Shown here: positions 45,662-54,256 of the stretch, piece by piece | How the letters are laid out: every line of letters begins with the position of its first letter | Position numbering within the stretch: the stretch's first letter is position 1 | NCBI GenBank assembly: GCA_004000035.1 | Contig: RJAE01000007.1 | Coordinates: 1 to 64,000 of the forward strand | Source of the DNA: Arthrobacter sulfonylureivorans | GTDB taxonomy: Bacteria; Actinomycetota; Actinomycetes; Actinomycetales; Micrococcaceae | DNA length: 64,000 nucleotides | Reading direction: 5' to 3' | Program-made: the position numbers and the translations under genes | The notes under the pieces: generated by a model | What the model was told of the DNA's origin: nothing | What the model saw: the letters and a program-made list of their open reading frames with translations, nothing else | Database searches by the model: none

Positions 45662-47665
45662 TCAGCGGCCCTTGCTCCCGCTGCCAACGACGGCGGTGCC
45701 CGCCTGTGCGGGCTCGGCCAGGCTTCTGGTCTCGGCTGTGTCCAAGATGGCGCGGGCTATCCGGTTGGCGTCCTGCAACGTCCGGCCGCCGGTCTCGCCG
45801 GAGGCTCCGGCTTCGGCGGCAATGGACGTTCCCCACTGCACCGAAGACAGCTGCAGTCCGATCACGTACATGTTCTGCACGGGCTGCCCGTTCCGGTCCA
45901 GCGGACGGTACGGCGGCTGCGTGACGTCCAGGCCGGAGCCGGTCACCGGCGATCCGTTAGGTCCAATCATCAGCTTGGGCCTGGCCAGGCCGTCCTCCAA
46001 CATCCGGCGCAGCAGCGGCGACCGGTTATGCGCCACCCGGTTGGCCGGCATCATCGCCTCCACCAGGTAGGCGGCGCTGTATTCGGCACCGTCGACCCAC
46101 GGAGAGGTGACCCGGAAGCGGCCGGTGTCCGGATCCACTTGGTACACCGGCTCTGGGCCCGCAAACTGGACGATGCCGGCCCGCGCCAGGGCAGCCAACT
46201 GTTCGATGCGCTGGGCCGGCGGCCCGCTGGCCAGCCCCTCGACCAGCGGTTCGAACCAGCCGCGCAGCTCCGCCAGCCAGGATTCCTCGGTGATCCCGCC
46301 GTCGGCCACAATCTTCTTGAGCAGCGAGCGGCCGGCGTTCAGGGCCCCGACGGCCATCTTGAGCGGATCATCCGTTCCGCGCGCAGAGCCCTCCGCGTCG
46401 GCGTCCAGATAGTCCAGCGCCGCCTGCTGATATTCCGCTGCCGAACCGAATTTGCGGCCGCTGAAGGGCTTGGCCAACGCCTCCACGTCCAGCAACCTGT
46501 CTTCGCTGACCCGCTCGGCCAGGTACGCCCGAACCCGCGTCAGCAGCGTGCGGTTTCCTGGCTCCAATTTCTCCGCCAGCAACTGGTCCAGCCCTGCCAG
46601 CAGCTCCTGCGGCGCCACCTTCAGGGACTCCGGTTCCACCCGCGCCAGGGTGGAGTAATAGGTCCAATAAACGTCGCGGTGCAGCATGGGCCACAGGTCG
46701 TGGTCGAAGCCGGGCTGCACGCCGGCTTCGGCAAACAGGCGGGCCGCGTGCGTGGTGAAGTGGCGCAGCTCCACGCCCGCCGGTATGTAGCTCTTGATCC
46801 TGGCCTTCGCCCGGTAGGGGGTGCCGCGCCGGGACCCGGCCACCAGCCGCGGTTCCTTTCCCGACGGGAGGTAGGTCAGCGGCTCGCTGTCCGTTGCGGG
46901 CACGAACCGGCCGCCGCGGCCTTCGGTCACTTGGACCATCAGGTCGAAGAAGTTCAGGCCCATTCCGCGTACCAACACGGTGTGCCCGGGCGGGAGCCGA
47001 CCCCAGTCCACGTCGGCCGGCACATTGGGCGCCAGGTAGTGCAGGCCATGCCGCGCCGCCGCATCCTGGAGTTGCTGCTGCTCCGGGTTCAGCGCAGCAG
47101 GCACATGCCCCAGCGCCAGCACCACGGCGTCAGCCGGCAGGGTGGTGCCGTCGCTCAGCTCAAGCTGCCACCCGCCGTCGTGCCGTGCCAGGCCGGTGGC
47201 TTCCGCCGCATGAACGGTCAGCGAGGCATCCGCTCCGGTTCGGGAGGCCAGGTGTGCGAAGGTCCAGGCCAGGTAGCGCCCATAGAGCGCGCGGCTGGGA
47301 AAATCGGCCGGTCCCAGCGCCGCCGCCTCCTCGGCGTCGTCCGGCGGCACCTCCGGAAGACTGCCGGCCGCTACCGCGGAGCGCCAGGCCTCGAAAGTCA
47401 TCCCGGCTACGGGCTCGGGGCCCACGTGCTCGGTCCCGGGCGCCGGCACCACCGTGGGGAACAGGCAGGGCGTGTTCATCAGGAACAATCGTGACTGGCC
47501 GGGCTGCCAGACATGCCCCGGCCCGGGCGGGAACGGATCCACCAAATGGATCCGCAGCCGGGCTCCGCCGCGTGCCTGCTGGTTGGACAACAATCGTTCC
47601 AACACGGAGGTGCCCCGCGGGCCGGCGCCCACGATCGCTACTCGAAAAATGCCCGGATTATCCAC
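45662..47665 (-). CDS. FAD/NAD(P)-binding protein (NAD_binding_9 type)
   Basis: A 667-residue flavoprotein. The N-terminal dinucleotide fold has VAIVGAGPRGTSVLERL, followed by LVDPFPPGPGHVWQPGQSRLFLMNTP, characteristic of the PF13454 FAD-NAD(P)-binding family. AVVLALGHVPAALNPEQ and LVRGMGLNFFDLMVQVTEGRGG come next. The C-terminal half is helical, and the conserved end contains YVIGLQLSSVQWGTSIAAEAG. Such proteins are often found near antibiotic or siderophore loci, but here no partner is obvious. The GTG start has a TAGGCT box 7 nt upstream, so it is probably leaderless. Confidence 0.8.
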   Translation of the reverse strand: MDNPGIFRVAIVGAGPRGTSVLERLLSNQQARGGARLRIHLVDPFPPGPGHVWQPGQSRLFLMNTPCLFPTVVPAPGTEHVGPEPVAGMTFEAWRSAVAAGSLPEVPPDDAEEAAALGPADFPSRALYGRYLAWTFAHLASRTGADASLTVHAAEATGLARHDGGWQLELSDGTTLPADAVVLALGHVPAALNPEQQQLQDAAARHGLHYLAPNVPADVDWGRLPPGHTVLVRGMGLNFFDLMVQVTEGRGGRFVPATDSEPLTYLPSGKEPRLVAGSRRGTPYRAKARIKSYIPAGVELRHFTTHAARLFAEAGVQPGFDHDLWPMLHRDVYWTYYSTLARVEPESLKVAPQELLAGLDQLLAEKLEPGNRTLLTRVRAYLAERVSEDRLLDVEALAKPFSGRKFGSAAEYQQAALDYLDADAEGSARGTDDPLKMAVGALNAGRSLLKKIVADGGITEESWLAELRGWFEPLVEGLASGPPAQRIEQLAALARAGIVQFAGPEPVYQVDPDTGRFRVTSPWVDGAEYSAAYLVEAMMPANRVAHNRSPLLRRMLEDGLARPKLMIGPNGSPVTGSGLDVTQPPYRPLDRNGQPVQNMYVIGLQLSSVQWGTSIAAEAGASGETGGRTLQDANRIARAILDTAETRSLAEPAQAGTAVVGSGSKGR

Positions 47666-47672
47666 GCTTTCT

Positions 47673-47678
47673 AGCCTA
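47673..47678 (-). promoter_or_regulatory. Leaderless -10 box of the FAD protein gene
   Basis: TAGGCT ends 7 nt before the GTG at 47665 on the minus strand. Confidence 0.6.
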
Positions 47679-47810
47679 CGGCCTGCCGGGCGGCCGGTCG
47701 GGCGGGGCCGGGCCCGGCCGCGGGAACCCGATTGGGCTGCCTCGCGGAAGGGAACTGGGACCGCGCGTCCTGGTCGAGGCCTGGGTAGCGGACGCCCCTA
47801 CGCCGGGCGT

Positions 47811-47975
47811 GGACGGTGGGCACCAGGCCGCGGATTGGACGGTGGGCGGGCGCCAAACTCCCCCCGCTTGTACAGTGGGCGCCACATTCCCCGGCTTGGA
47901 CGGTGGGCGAAATCCTCCCCCGCTTGTACAGTGGGTGGGCGCCAAACTCCCCCGCTTGTACAGTGGGCGCCACAT
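47811..47975 (+). repeat. Degenerate array of about six 26-33-bp units
   Basis: Each unit centres on CTTGTACAGTGGGCG or its variant TTGGACGGTGGGCG, followed by a C-rich stretch such as CCAAACTCCCCC or CCACATTCCCC. The GTGGG cores (RGTGGG) start at 47815, 47841, 47874, 47902, 47930 and 47962, so spacing varies between 26 and 33 bp. Two unit types (GTACA and GGACG) are interleaved. Confidence 0.85.
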
Positions 47976-48245
47976 TCGTCGTGGAAGGGCCAGCATTCCT
48001 CTTGCTTGCTTGAGAGACCCCACTGGTCCCGTCCCATCAGAGCGAAGCAGCGCCAGCTTTGCTTACCAGTGGAGGATGATGTGGCGCATACTGTCCGCCG
48101 ATCGGTCACAAGCCCCGCAGGTCAATGCCCGGCGAGCGCTCCGGCCGGAGGACAACGTAACGCAGGTCGGAGACAGCGGGCTCCGCCCGGAGGTCATGGC
48201 GCTGGCTCTCAACCGCGGGACCCCTGGCGGCCGCGACAGCATGCC

Positions 48246-48251
48246 TAGGAT
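48246..48251 (+). promoter_or_regulatory. Leaderless -10 box of the oligopeptidase gene
   Basis: TAGGAT ends 6 nt before the ATG at 48258. The intervening GGAGG could also serve as a ribosome binding site, but it is very close. Confidence 0.6.
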
Positions 48252-48257
48252 GGAGGC

Positions 48258-50336
48258 ATGGCCCAAGATCCCGCGCAGGACAGCACGCATTTGCCTCAGG
48301 ACGACTTCATCTGGCTAGAGGACATCTACGGTGAGAAGCCGCTGGAATGGGTGAAGGGACAGAACCGGCGCACCGAGAACAACCTGGTGGACGGGCAGTT
48401 CACGGCGCTGGAAGCCGGCATCCTGGAGGTCCTGGACGCGGAGGACCGGATCCCCGCCGTCACCAAGCGCGGCGCTTACTACTACAACTTCTGGCGCGAC
48501 AAGGCGAACCCCCGCGGGCTGCTCCGGCGCACCACCTGGGAGAGCTACCTGACCGATTCGCCCGAGTGGGAGATCCTGCTGGACGTGGATGCGCTGGCCG
48601 CGGCCGAGGGCATCGAGTGGGTCTACGCCGGCTCCGCCTTCCTGCGGCCGGCCGACGGCGTCAGCTACCGGCGGGCCATGCTGCGGCTTTCCCCCGACGG
48701 CGGCGACGCCGTGCGGCTGCGAGAGTTCGACGTCGAGGACCGCGCCTTCGTCACCGGAGGTTTCGACATCCCGGTAGCCAAGAGCTACGTCTCCTGGCTG
48801 GACCAGGACCGGATCCTGCTGGGCACCGACTTCGGCCCCGGCTCGCTGACCACCTCCTCCTACCCGCGGACCAGCCGGATCCTGCAACGCGGCCAGTCTC
48901 CCGCTGCGGCCGAAGAATACTTCGCCGTCCCCGAGGACCACATGCTGGCCCAGGTAGGGCATGACTCCACCCCCGGCTTCGAACGCGACGTGGCGGTGGA
49001 CGTCGTCGACTTCTTCAACTACCGCACCTACCTCCGGCGCGACGGCGGTTGGCTGCCCATCGACGTGCCCACCGATGTGAACGTGGACATCCACCACCAG
49101 TGGCTGCTGATGAGGCCGCAGGGCGACTGGGAGCTCGGCGGTACCGTCCACCCCGCGGGCTCGCTGCTGGCCGCGAATCTGGAGGCCTTCCTGGCCGGTG
49201 ACCGCAGCGTGCGGGTGCTGTTCGCCCCGGATGCGGCAACCTCGCTGCAGTCCTGGAGCTGGACGAAGAACTACCTGCTGCTGAACCTGCTGCACGATGT
49301 GTCCTCGCAGGTGCGCGTGCTTGATCCGGCGGCCGGCTGGTCCGCCTCGGAGCTGCAGGATTGCCCGGCCTTGCACGCCGTGGATGCCTCGGCGGTGGAT
49401 GACGAGGATTCCGACGACTACTGGCTGGTGGCCACCGGCTACCTCACGCCGTCCACCCTCTCGCGCGGCACCATCGGCGGGCCGGCAGCGGAAGTCAAGG
49501 CTTCGCCGTCGTACTTTGATGCTTCTGCCTACGAGGTCCAGCAGCACTTCGCCACGTCCAAGGACGGCACCCAAGTGCCCTACTTCCAGGTGGCGCCCAA
49601 AGACCTCAAGCACGACGGCGGCAATCCCGTGCTGCTCTCGGGTTACGGCGGGTTCGAGATCGCCAGGACACCCGGCTACAGCGGCACCGTGGGCCGGGCA
49701 TGGCTGGAACAGCGCAGCGCGGACGGCCGCGGCGGGGTCTACGTGGTGGCCAATATCCGCGGCGGCGGCGAGTACGGTCCGGGATGGCACCGGGCGGCGC
49801 TGCAGGCCAACCGGCACCGGGCCTACGAGGACTTCGCCGCGGTGGCGCAGGACCTGATGGACCGCGGCGTCACGCGGCGGGAGCGGCTGGGCTGTGCGGG
49901 CGGATCGAACGGCGGCCTGCTGGTGGGCAACATGCTGACCAGCTACCCGCACCTGTTTGGCGCGGTGTCCTGCGGGGTGCCGCTGCTGGACATGGCCCGC
50001 TACACCAAGCTCTCCGCCGGCTACTCCTGGATTGCCGAGTACGGGGACCCGGAGGATCCGGCCCAGTGGGAGTTCATCCGCACCTTCTCGCCCTACCACC
50101 TGCTCCAGCCGGGCACCGAGTACCCCGATGCGTTGATCTGGACCGCCACCTCGGACGACCGGGTGGGCCCGGTACAGGCACGGAAAATGGCCGCGCGGAT
50201 GCTGGAGCTGGGCGTGGAGAACGTCTGGTTCCACGAGGCATTGGAGGGCGGCCACGCCGGCGCCAGCGACAACAAGCAAACCGCCCGGTTGCAGGCGCTC
50301 TCGCACACCTTCCTGTGGCGGGCGCTGAGAAGTTAG
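48258..50336 (+). CDS. Prolyl oligopeptidase family serine peptidase (S9A)
   Basis: A 692-residue cytosolic peptidase. Residues 1-70 and 420-692 form the alpha/beta-hydrolase domain, with a seven-bladed propeller between them. The N-terminus has FIWLEDIYGEKPLEWVKGQN, YYYNFWRDKANPRGLLRRT, and the catalytic Ser550 lies in GGSNGGLLVGNML. The Asp is in TSDDRVGPVQARKM and the His in EGGHAGASDNKQ. The sequence GGFEIARTPGYSG and RGGGEYGPGWHRAAL fit bacterial prolyl endopeptidases. No signal peptide is visible. The gene is followed closely by tRNA-Ser. Confidence 0.92.
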   Translation: MAQDPAQDSTHLPQDDFIWLEDIYGEKPLEWVKGQNRRTENNLVDGQFTALEAGILEVLDAEDRIPAVTKRGAYYYNFWRDKANPRGLLRRTTWESYLTDSPEWEILLDVDALAAAEGIEWVYAGSAFLRPADGVSYRRAMLRLSPDGGDAVRLREFDVEDRAFVTGGFDIPVAKSYVSWLDQDRILLGTDFGPGSLTTSSYPRTSRILQRGQSPAAAEEYFAVPEDHMLAQVGHDSTPGFERDVAVDVVDFFNYRTYLRRDGGWLPIDVPTDVNVDIHHQWLLMRPQGDWELGGTVHPAGSLLAANLEAFLAGDRSVRVLFAPDAATSLQSWSWTKNYLLLNLLHDVSSQVRVLDPAAGWSASELQDCPALHAVDASAVDDEDSDDYWLVATGYLTPSTLSRGTIGGPAAEVKASPSYFDASAYEVQQHFATSKDGTQVPYFQVAPKDLKHDGGNPVLLSGYGGFEIARTPGYSGTVGRAWLEQRSADGRGGVYVVANIRGGGEYGPGWHRAALQANRHRAYEDFAAVAQDLMDRGVTRRERLGCAGGSNGGLLVGNMLTSYPHLFGAVSCGVPLLDMARYTKLSAGYSWIAEYGDPEDPAQWEFIRTFSPYHLLQPGTEYPDALIWTATSDDRVGPVQARKMAARMLELGVENVWFHEALEGGHAGASDNKQTARLQALSHTFLWRALRS

Positions 50337-50374
50337 GCCGTTCGGCGGTTTTGCTCTTGACCCTTGGTTCTGGG

Positions 50375-50380
50375 TAGTCT
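50375..50380 (+). promoter_or_regulatory. -10 box of tRNA-Ser(GCU)
   Basis: TAGTCT lies 22 bp before the tRNA. A possible -35 box, TTGCTC, is 18 bp upstream; the better-looking TTGACC at 50357 is too close (12 bp). Confidence 0.45.
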
Positions 50381-50402
50381 TGTGTGGCTAGCAATAGCGT
50401 AT

Positions 50403-50491
50403 GGAGACGTGCCAGAGCGGCCGAATGGACTTCACTGCTAATGAAGGGTCGGGGTTAAACTCGACCGGGGGTTCAAATCCCCCCGTCTCCG
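50403..50491 (+). tRNA. tRNA-Ser (anticodon GCU)
   Basis: Class II tRNA with acceptor stem GGAGACG / CGTCTCC, anticodon loop CTGCTAA (GCU), a long variable arm and T arm GGTTCAAATCC. The discriminator is G; CCA is not encoded. Confidence 0.95.
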
Positions 50492-50495
50492 CGTC

Positions 50496-50524
50496 AACTC
50501 CCCCGGGAAACTGGGGGAGTTTTT
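50496..50524 (+). terminator. Terminator of tRNA-Ser(GCU)
   Basis: A 9-bp stem AACTCCCCC / GGGGGAGTT is followed by TTTT. It ends just before the convergent rox stop. Confidence 0.85.
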
Positions 50525-50539
50525 GCGTGTTGAGGGGTG

Positions 50540-52003
50540 TTAGCGCGCTGGCCCGAACCAACTGGCCAGTGCCTCCTGAAGCCCGGGCTGAGCCCCGTCT
50601 CTCGTCCACGCGACATACCCGTCGGGCCGGATCAGCACGGCCGCGGGGGCGCCGACCGGGCCGATCACCGGCAGCTCCCACTCGCCGTCGTACGTGGCAT
50701 CCACCAACTGCACCCGATCCGCCCACGGACCCAATTCGATGCTGCCCGGCGTGCCGAGGTTGAGCAGTACCGCACGGGCTTGGTGCAGGAAGGTGAAAAC
50801 ACGCAGCGGGCCGTTGGCGGTGAGGACGTCGAGATCGGGCATCCGCCGCCCGAGCAGCGGGTGCCCTTCGCCGAGGTCGTAATGGACGTCCAATCCGGTA
50901 ATGAGCCCGGCCACCTGTTTCCTTGCCTCGTCGATCGTCAACAGTCCGGCCACCGTATCGGCCAACGCGCCGATCCGCGGGTCGGCCCGCTGCATCAGCG
51001 ACTGCGCCATCGTGTGCTTCAGCGCGAGGGCTCCGGCCGGGTGCCGCTCGGAGTGGTAGGTATCCAGCAGGCTGTCCGGCGCCGTGCCCTTGACCACTTG
51101 GGCGAGCTTCCAGCCGAGGTTCACGGCGTCCTGGATGCCGAGTCCGATTCCCTGCCCGCCGGACGGAGCATGGATGTGCGCGGCGTCGCCGGCCAGCAAC
51201 ACGCGGCCGCTGTGGTAGGCGGCGGCCTGCCGTGTGGCGTCGGTGAACCGGGAAATCCAGCTCGGATGGTGGACCCCGAAGTCGGTGTCATAGATCTCGG
51301 TCAGCGCTTTGGCGAGGTCGGCCAGGGTGGGCTCGGTTGCCGGCCCAAGTTCCTTCTCGGTCACGATCACCCGCGTGGTTCGCCCGTCCTCCATCAGGTG
51401 CAGCCCGTGGATCCCCACCTCGTCGATGCGCGCGCCCAGCGGCGTCTCTCCGGTCACTTCCACTTCCGCGATCAGGCTGCTCCTCGTCGCATCCCAGCCG
51501 GGGAACTCGATGCCGGCTGCCTTCCGGACCGTACTTCGCCCGCCGTCGGCGCCGACCAGGTACTGCGCGTGCATCAGGCCGCCGTCGGCGAGCTGCACAT
51601 CCACCCCGCTGTGGTCCTGGCCGAAACCCGCCACCACGAGCCCCCGTTGGACCGGCACGCCCAGCTCCTCGATCCAGCCGGCCAGGATCCGCTCAATATG
51701 GTTCTGCCATAGGCCAAGCGTGTAAGGGTGCCGGGTAGGAAAGTCGCTCACGTCCAGCTTCGTGTTTCCGAAGAACGCTGCCTGGACGCGCTGCCCCTCG
51801 GCGAGGAACCGGTCGGCGATCCCGCGCTGATCGAGGATTTCGATGGTCCGCGAGTGGAACCCGCCCGCACGCGAGCCCACCAACTCCGGACTGGCGCGGC
51901 GTTCCACCATCACCGCATCCACTCCCGCCAGGGTCAGCTCTGCGGCGAGCATCATCCCGGTCGGACCGCCTCCCGCAACGATCACAGCGGCCACCGCAAC
52001 CAC
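50540..52003 (-). CDS. rox: Rifamycin monooxygenase (Rox), class A FAD-dependent aromatic hydroxylase
   Basis: A flavoprotein of about 487 residues. FAD motifs are clear: IVAGGGPTGMMLAAEL at the N-terminus, the DG motif YLVGADGGRSTVRKAAG and the GD motif VLLAGDAAHIHAPSGGQGIGLGIQDAVNLGWKL (split in thirds). The C-terminus is the short thioredoxin-like tail seen in Rox, with LHQARAVLLNLG and AAVLIRPDGYVAW. From memory, overall wording and length are very close to Rox of Nocardia and Streptomyces, which hydroxylates and linearises rifamycins. The decisive context is a rifamycin-associated element 60 bp upstream. GTG at 52003 follows GGAGAGG; GTG at 51994 has better spacing and is equally possible. 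Confidence 0.87.
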   Translation of the reverse strand: MVAVAAVIVAGGGPTGMMLAAELTLAGVDAVMVERRASPELVGSRAGGFHSRTIEILDQRGIADRFLAEGQRVQAAFFGNTKLDVSDFPTRHPYTLGLWQNHIERILAGWIEELGVPVQRGLVVAGFGQDHSGVDVQLADGGLMHAQYLVGADGGRSTVRKAAGIEFPGWDATRSSLIAEVEVTGETPLGARIDEVGIHGLHLMEDGRTTRVIVTEKELGPATEPTLADLAKALTEIYDTDFGVHHPSWISRFTDATRQAAAYHSGRVLLAGDAAHIHAPSGGQGIGLGIQDAVNLGWKLAQVVKGTAPDSLLDTYHSERHPAGALALKHTMAQSLMQRADPRIGALADTVAGLLTIDEARKQVAGLITGLDVHYDLGEGHPLLGRRMPDLDVLTANGPLRVFTFLHQARAVLLNLGTPGSIELGPWADRVQLVDATYDGEWELPVIGPVGAPAAVLIRPDGYVAWTRDGAQPGLQEALASWFGPAR

Positions 52004-52063
52004 CGCCTCTCCACGCTTTTCCGCGCACCGCTTCCCGGGCACATCCGAGCTAGTTTGGGGCAC

Positions 52064-52091
52064 GAAGGGGGCCTTGCCGCAAGCCCCCTTC
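52064..52091 (-). promoter_or_regulatory. Rifamycin-associated element (RAE) of rox
   Basis: On the minus strand this reads GAAG, then GGGGCTTGCGGCAAGGCCC, then CCTTC. The middle 19 bases match the published RAE consensus as I remember it. It is an inverted repeat, GAAGGGGG / CCCCCTTC with inner CTTG / CAAG, and lies 60 bp before the rox start, in the promoter area. RAEs precede rifamycin-inducible inactivation genes such as rph, rox and helR in actinobacteria. Confidence 0.88.
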
Positions 52092-52165
52092 TGCGCGATA
52101 CATTGGAAGTGGCGGGGACACATGGCGCGGCATTGAACGTGGCCCGCACGGTCCTGCGGAACCTC

Positions 52166-53602
52166 TTAGACGCCTTCGACCGCTTCGAGCCGGCCGGTCC
52201 GAACCGCTTCGGTAAAGGCCTGGTAGTCCTTGTCGTTCTGGTCCGCGTAACGCTCGGAGAAATCGGTGATCGAGACGTCGAATTTGGTGCTCTTGCCCAG
52301 ATAGGCGGCGATCGCGATCGGGTCACCCGATCGGGCGTGTGCGCGTGCCAGTGTCCAGCCGCAGGCGTTGGCATAGAACGTCAGGCCGCGCGGCTTCATC
52401 ACTTCCACCACGGCTGAACCCTTCATGTCCCGCAGTTGGCGCCAATACAGGTACCGGTTGTCCTGCGCGCCCTTGGTCCAGCCCAGGAAGATGTCGCTGG
52501 CGGCCTGCATCATCCGCTGCCCCTGCACCACGCGCTCGCCCGGCTGCCGGAACTTGCTCTTCGGCAAATGGTCCTCGAGCACCGATCGCGTAGCTTCCTT
52601 GACCTGGAGAAAAAGCGGATCCTGTTGGTCGCGGCCCTGGAGCAAGGCGATAAACGCCCGCGTACCGACACTGCCGACGCCCACGACCTTGCGGGCGATG
52701 TCGATGACTTCGAATTGTTCCAGCAGGTGACGCCTGTCGTCCTGCAGCGTGGCCCGGTAGGACCGGAGCTGTTCACGAATCAGGTGCTGGACCTCATCGC
52801 CAGACATGCCATACGAAGCTGGCAGGTCCCGTGCGGGAATGACTATGGGTGGCTGGCTGACAATGCGGTACCTCCCGTCCACGAGCTCGGCGAGCTTGGA
52901 GAGTGCATGCAGGCTGTCTCGAGCGTGGGCCTTTGCGAGGCCCTGTCGGGCCTTCTTTCCCATGCCCTTGGCTGCCTTCTTGAGGGCTTTGCCCTTTTGA
53001 GATGCCGCGGCCAGGTCGATGGCTTCCACCAACTGCTCCTCGGACAGGCGTGCGTACCAAATGTCCAGGGCGCCCATTTGCGCGAACTGGGCCATCGCTT
53101 CGCGGTAAGCCCGAACCGCCGTGAGTGTCACGTCGTGTGTTTCGTCCTTGCTGAACCCGTTGTTCCGGGCTGCGATGGTGAAGCTCGCGGACATGCGTTT
53201 GACGTCGTACTCGAACGGCCCCGGAAGTGTCTCGTCGAAGTCGTTCAGGTCGAACAGCAGGTTTCGCTCGGGCGAGGCAAACACGCCAAAGTTGGACAAG
53301 TGGGCGTCCCCGCACAGTTGGGAGATCAGGCCGGCCCGCGGCGTGTCCTTCAGGTCGGCGGTCATGATCTTGGCAGCACCCCGGTAAAACGTGAACGGTG
53401 AGGCGAGCATCCGGCCGTGGCGCACCGGCACGAGGTCCTGTTCCCTGGTTTGGTTCTGTTCCTCGAGGAGTGCAATGGGATCGGGTCGGTCGGCGGCGGG
53501 AACCCAGTCCGTGTGGCTGGAGACGGGCGTCTTCTGGCGGCATTCCTTGCCTTGGGATGCACGCTCCTCGACGCTCAGGTGCTTGACGATCTTCTCGGCC
53601 AT
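52166..53602 (-). CDS. DUF2252 domain-containing protein
   Basis: A 478-residue protein of the DUF2252 family, which has a protein-kinase-like fold. Visible hallmarks are RHGRMLASPFTFYRGAAKIM, QLCGDAHLSNFG, LLFDLNDFDETLPGPFEYDVKRM and VVGVGSVGTRAFIALLQG, with RYADQNDKDYQAF near the end. The GDAHLSN and DFDE pairs resemble kinase catalytic and metal sites. The biological substrate is unknown. GGGAGG lies 9 nt before the ATG at 53602; the longer frame to 53713 looks non-coding. Confidence 0.88.
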   Translation of the reverse strand: MAEKIVKHLSVEERASQGKECRQKTPVSSHTDWVPAADRPDPIALLEEQNQTREQDLVPVRHGRMLASPFTFYRGAAKIMTADLKDTPRAGLISQLCGDAHLSNFGVFASPERNLLFDLNDFDETLPGPFEYDVKRMSASFTIAARNNGFSKDETHDVTLTAVRAYREAMAQFAQMGALDIWYARLSEEQLVEAIDLAAASQKGKALKKAAKGMGKKARQGLAKAHARDSLHALSKLAELVDGRYRIVSQPPIVIPARDLPASYGMSGDEVQHLIREQLRSYRATLQDDRRHLLEQFEVIDIARKVVGVGSVGTRAFIALLQGRDQQDPLFLQVKEATRSVLEDHLPKSKFRQPGERVVQGQRMMQAASDIFLGWTKGAQDNRYLYWRQLRDMKGSAVVEVMKPRGLTFYANACGWTLARAHARSGDPIAIAAYLGKSTKFDVSITDFSERYADQNDKDYQAFTEAVRTGRLEAVEGV

Positions 53603-53795
53603 GCCCGGCGACCTCCCTTTGATGCCAGGAACCGCCACCAACACACCAGCACTAGTGGTCAGGGCCATTCCAGGCTGAGCGTGCTGATGTGATTGTGGCC
53701 CCGGCGAGGCCAATCGTCAACGTGCCGCCGCCTTCACTGGATCTATGGGATTGTGCCGGCGCCGTCGGCACCCACCCAAGGTCATGGCGCCGAGG

Positions 53796-54176
53796 TCATT
53801 CCTGGTCTTCGAAGTCCTGGACGGAACGGGACAGGAGGCAGAATTCGTTGCCCTCGGGATCGCTGAGGACCACCCAACTGACGTCCGGGTCCTGGCCCAC
53901 TTCCGCGCGCCGGGCGCCCTGGGCGAGCAGTCGCTCAAGCTCCTGCGCGGTGGACACGCCGTCGGCCCGCAGATCGAAGTGCAGCCGGTTCTTGATGGTC
54001 TTGCCTTCAGGCACCGGCGCGACGTCGATGGTGGGCCATGTTGCATCCTGGGGCGCAATGCTGATGAAGCCGTCCTCCTCTTCGACAACGTGCCAGCCGA
54101 GGACGGCACACCAGAAGTCGGCCACCACCCGGGGGCGAACCGCGTCGATGGCTATGGCAGCTATCCGGCTGGTCAT
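53796..54176 (-). CDS. VOC family protein (glyoxalase/bleomycin-resistance fold)
   Basis: A 126-residue protein with two beta-alpha-beta-beta-beta units. The start is MTSRIAAIAIDAVRPRVVAD-like, then FWCAVLGWHVVEEEDGFIS, NRLHFDLRADG and a C-terminal VVLSDPEGNEFCLLSR, which is typical of the glyoxalase-like PF18029 group. The substrate is unknown. The ATG at 54176 has TATCGT 6 nt upstream and no ribosome binding site, so it is probably leaderless. Confidence 0.85.
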   Translation of the reverse strand: MTSRIAAIAIDAVRPRVVADFWCAVLGWHVVEEEDGFISIAPQDATWPTIDVAPVPEGKTIKNRLHFDLRADGVSTAQELERLLAQGARRAEVGQDPDVSWVVLSDPEGNEFCLLSRSVQDFEDQE

Positions 54177-54182
54177 GGCACC

Positions 54183-54188
54183 ACGATA
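54183..54188 (-). promoter_or_regulatory. Leaderless -10 box of the VOC gene
   Basis: TATCGT ends 6 nt before the ATG at 54176 on the minus strand. Confidence 0.5.
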
Positions 54189-54256
54189 TTCCACCGCACG
54201 TGGCATGCGCCGACGGTGCGTTTGCACCTCCGGCGCCTCGTGCCGACGAGGAGGGT

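Larger units (their letters stand above)
47666..48257. other. 592-bp gene-free region with a repeat array
   Basis: The left end holds the promoter of the FAD protein. A degenerate repeat array fills 47811-47975. The segment 47976-48257 holds no feature I can name except the leaderless promoter of the oligopeptidase. The ORFs through the array encode repetitive Pro/Thr/Val/Gln/Ala/Gly peptides and look spurious. Confidence 0.6.

Noticed and set aside
47811-47975. A repetitive protein gene
   Set aside because: Several frames are open on both strands but none has a ribosome binding site or leaderless promoter, and unit spacing is not a multiple of three.
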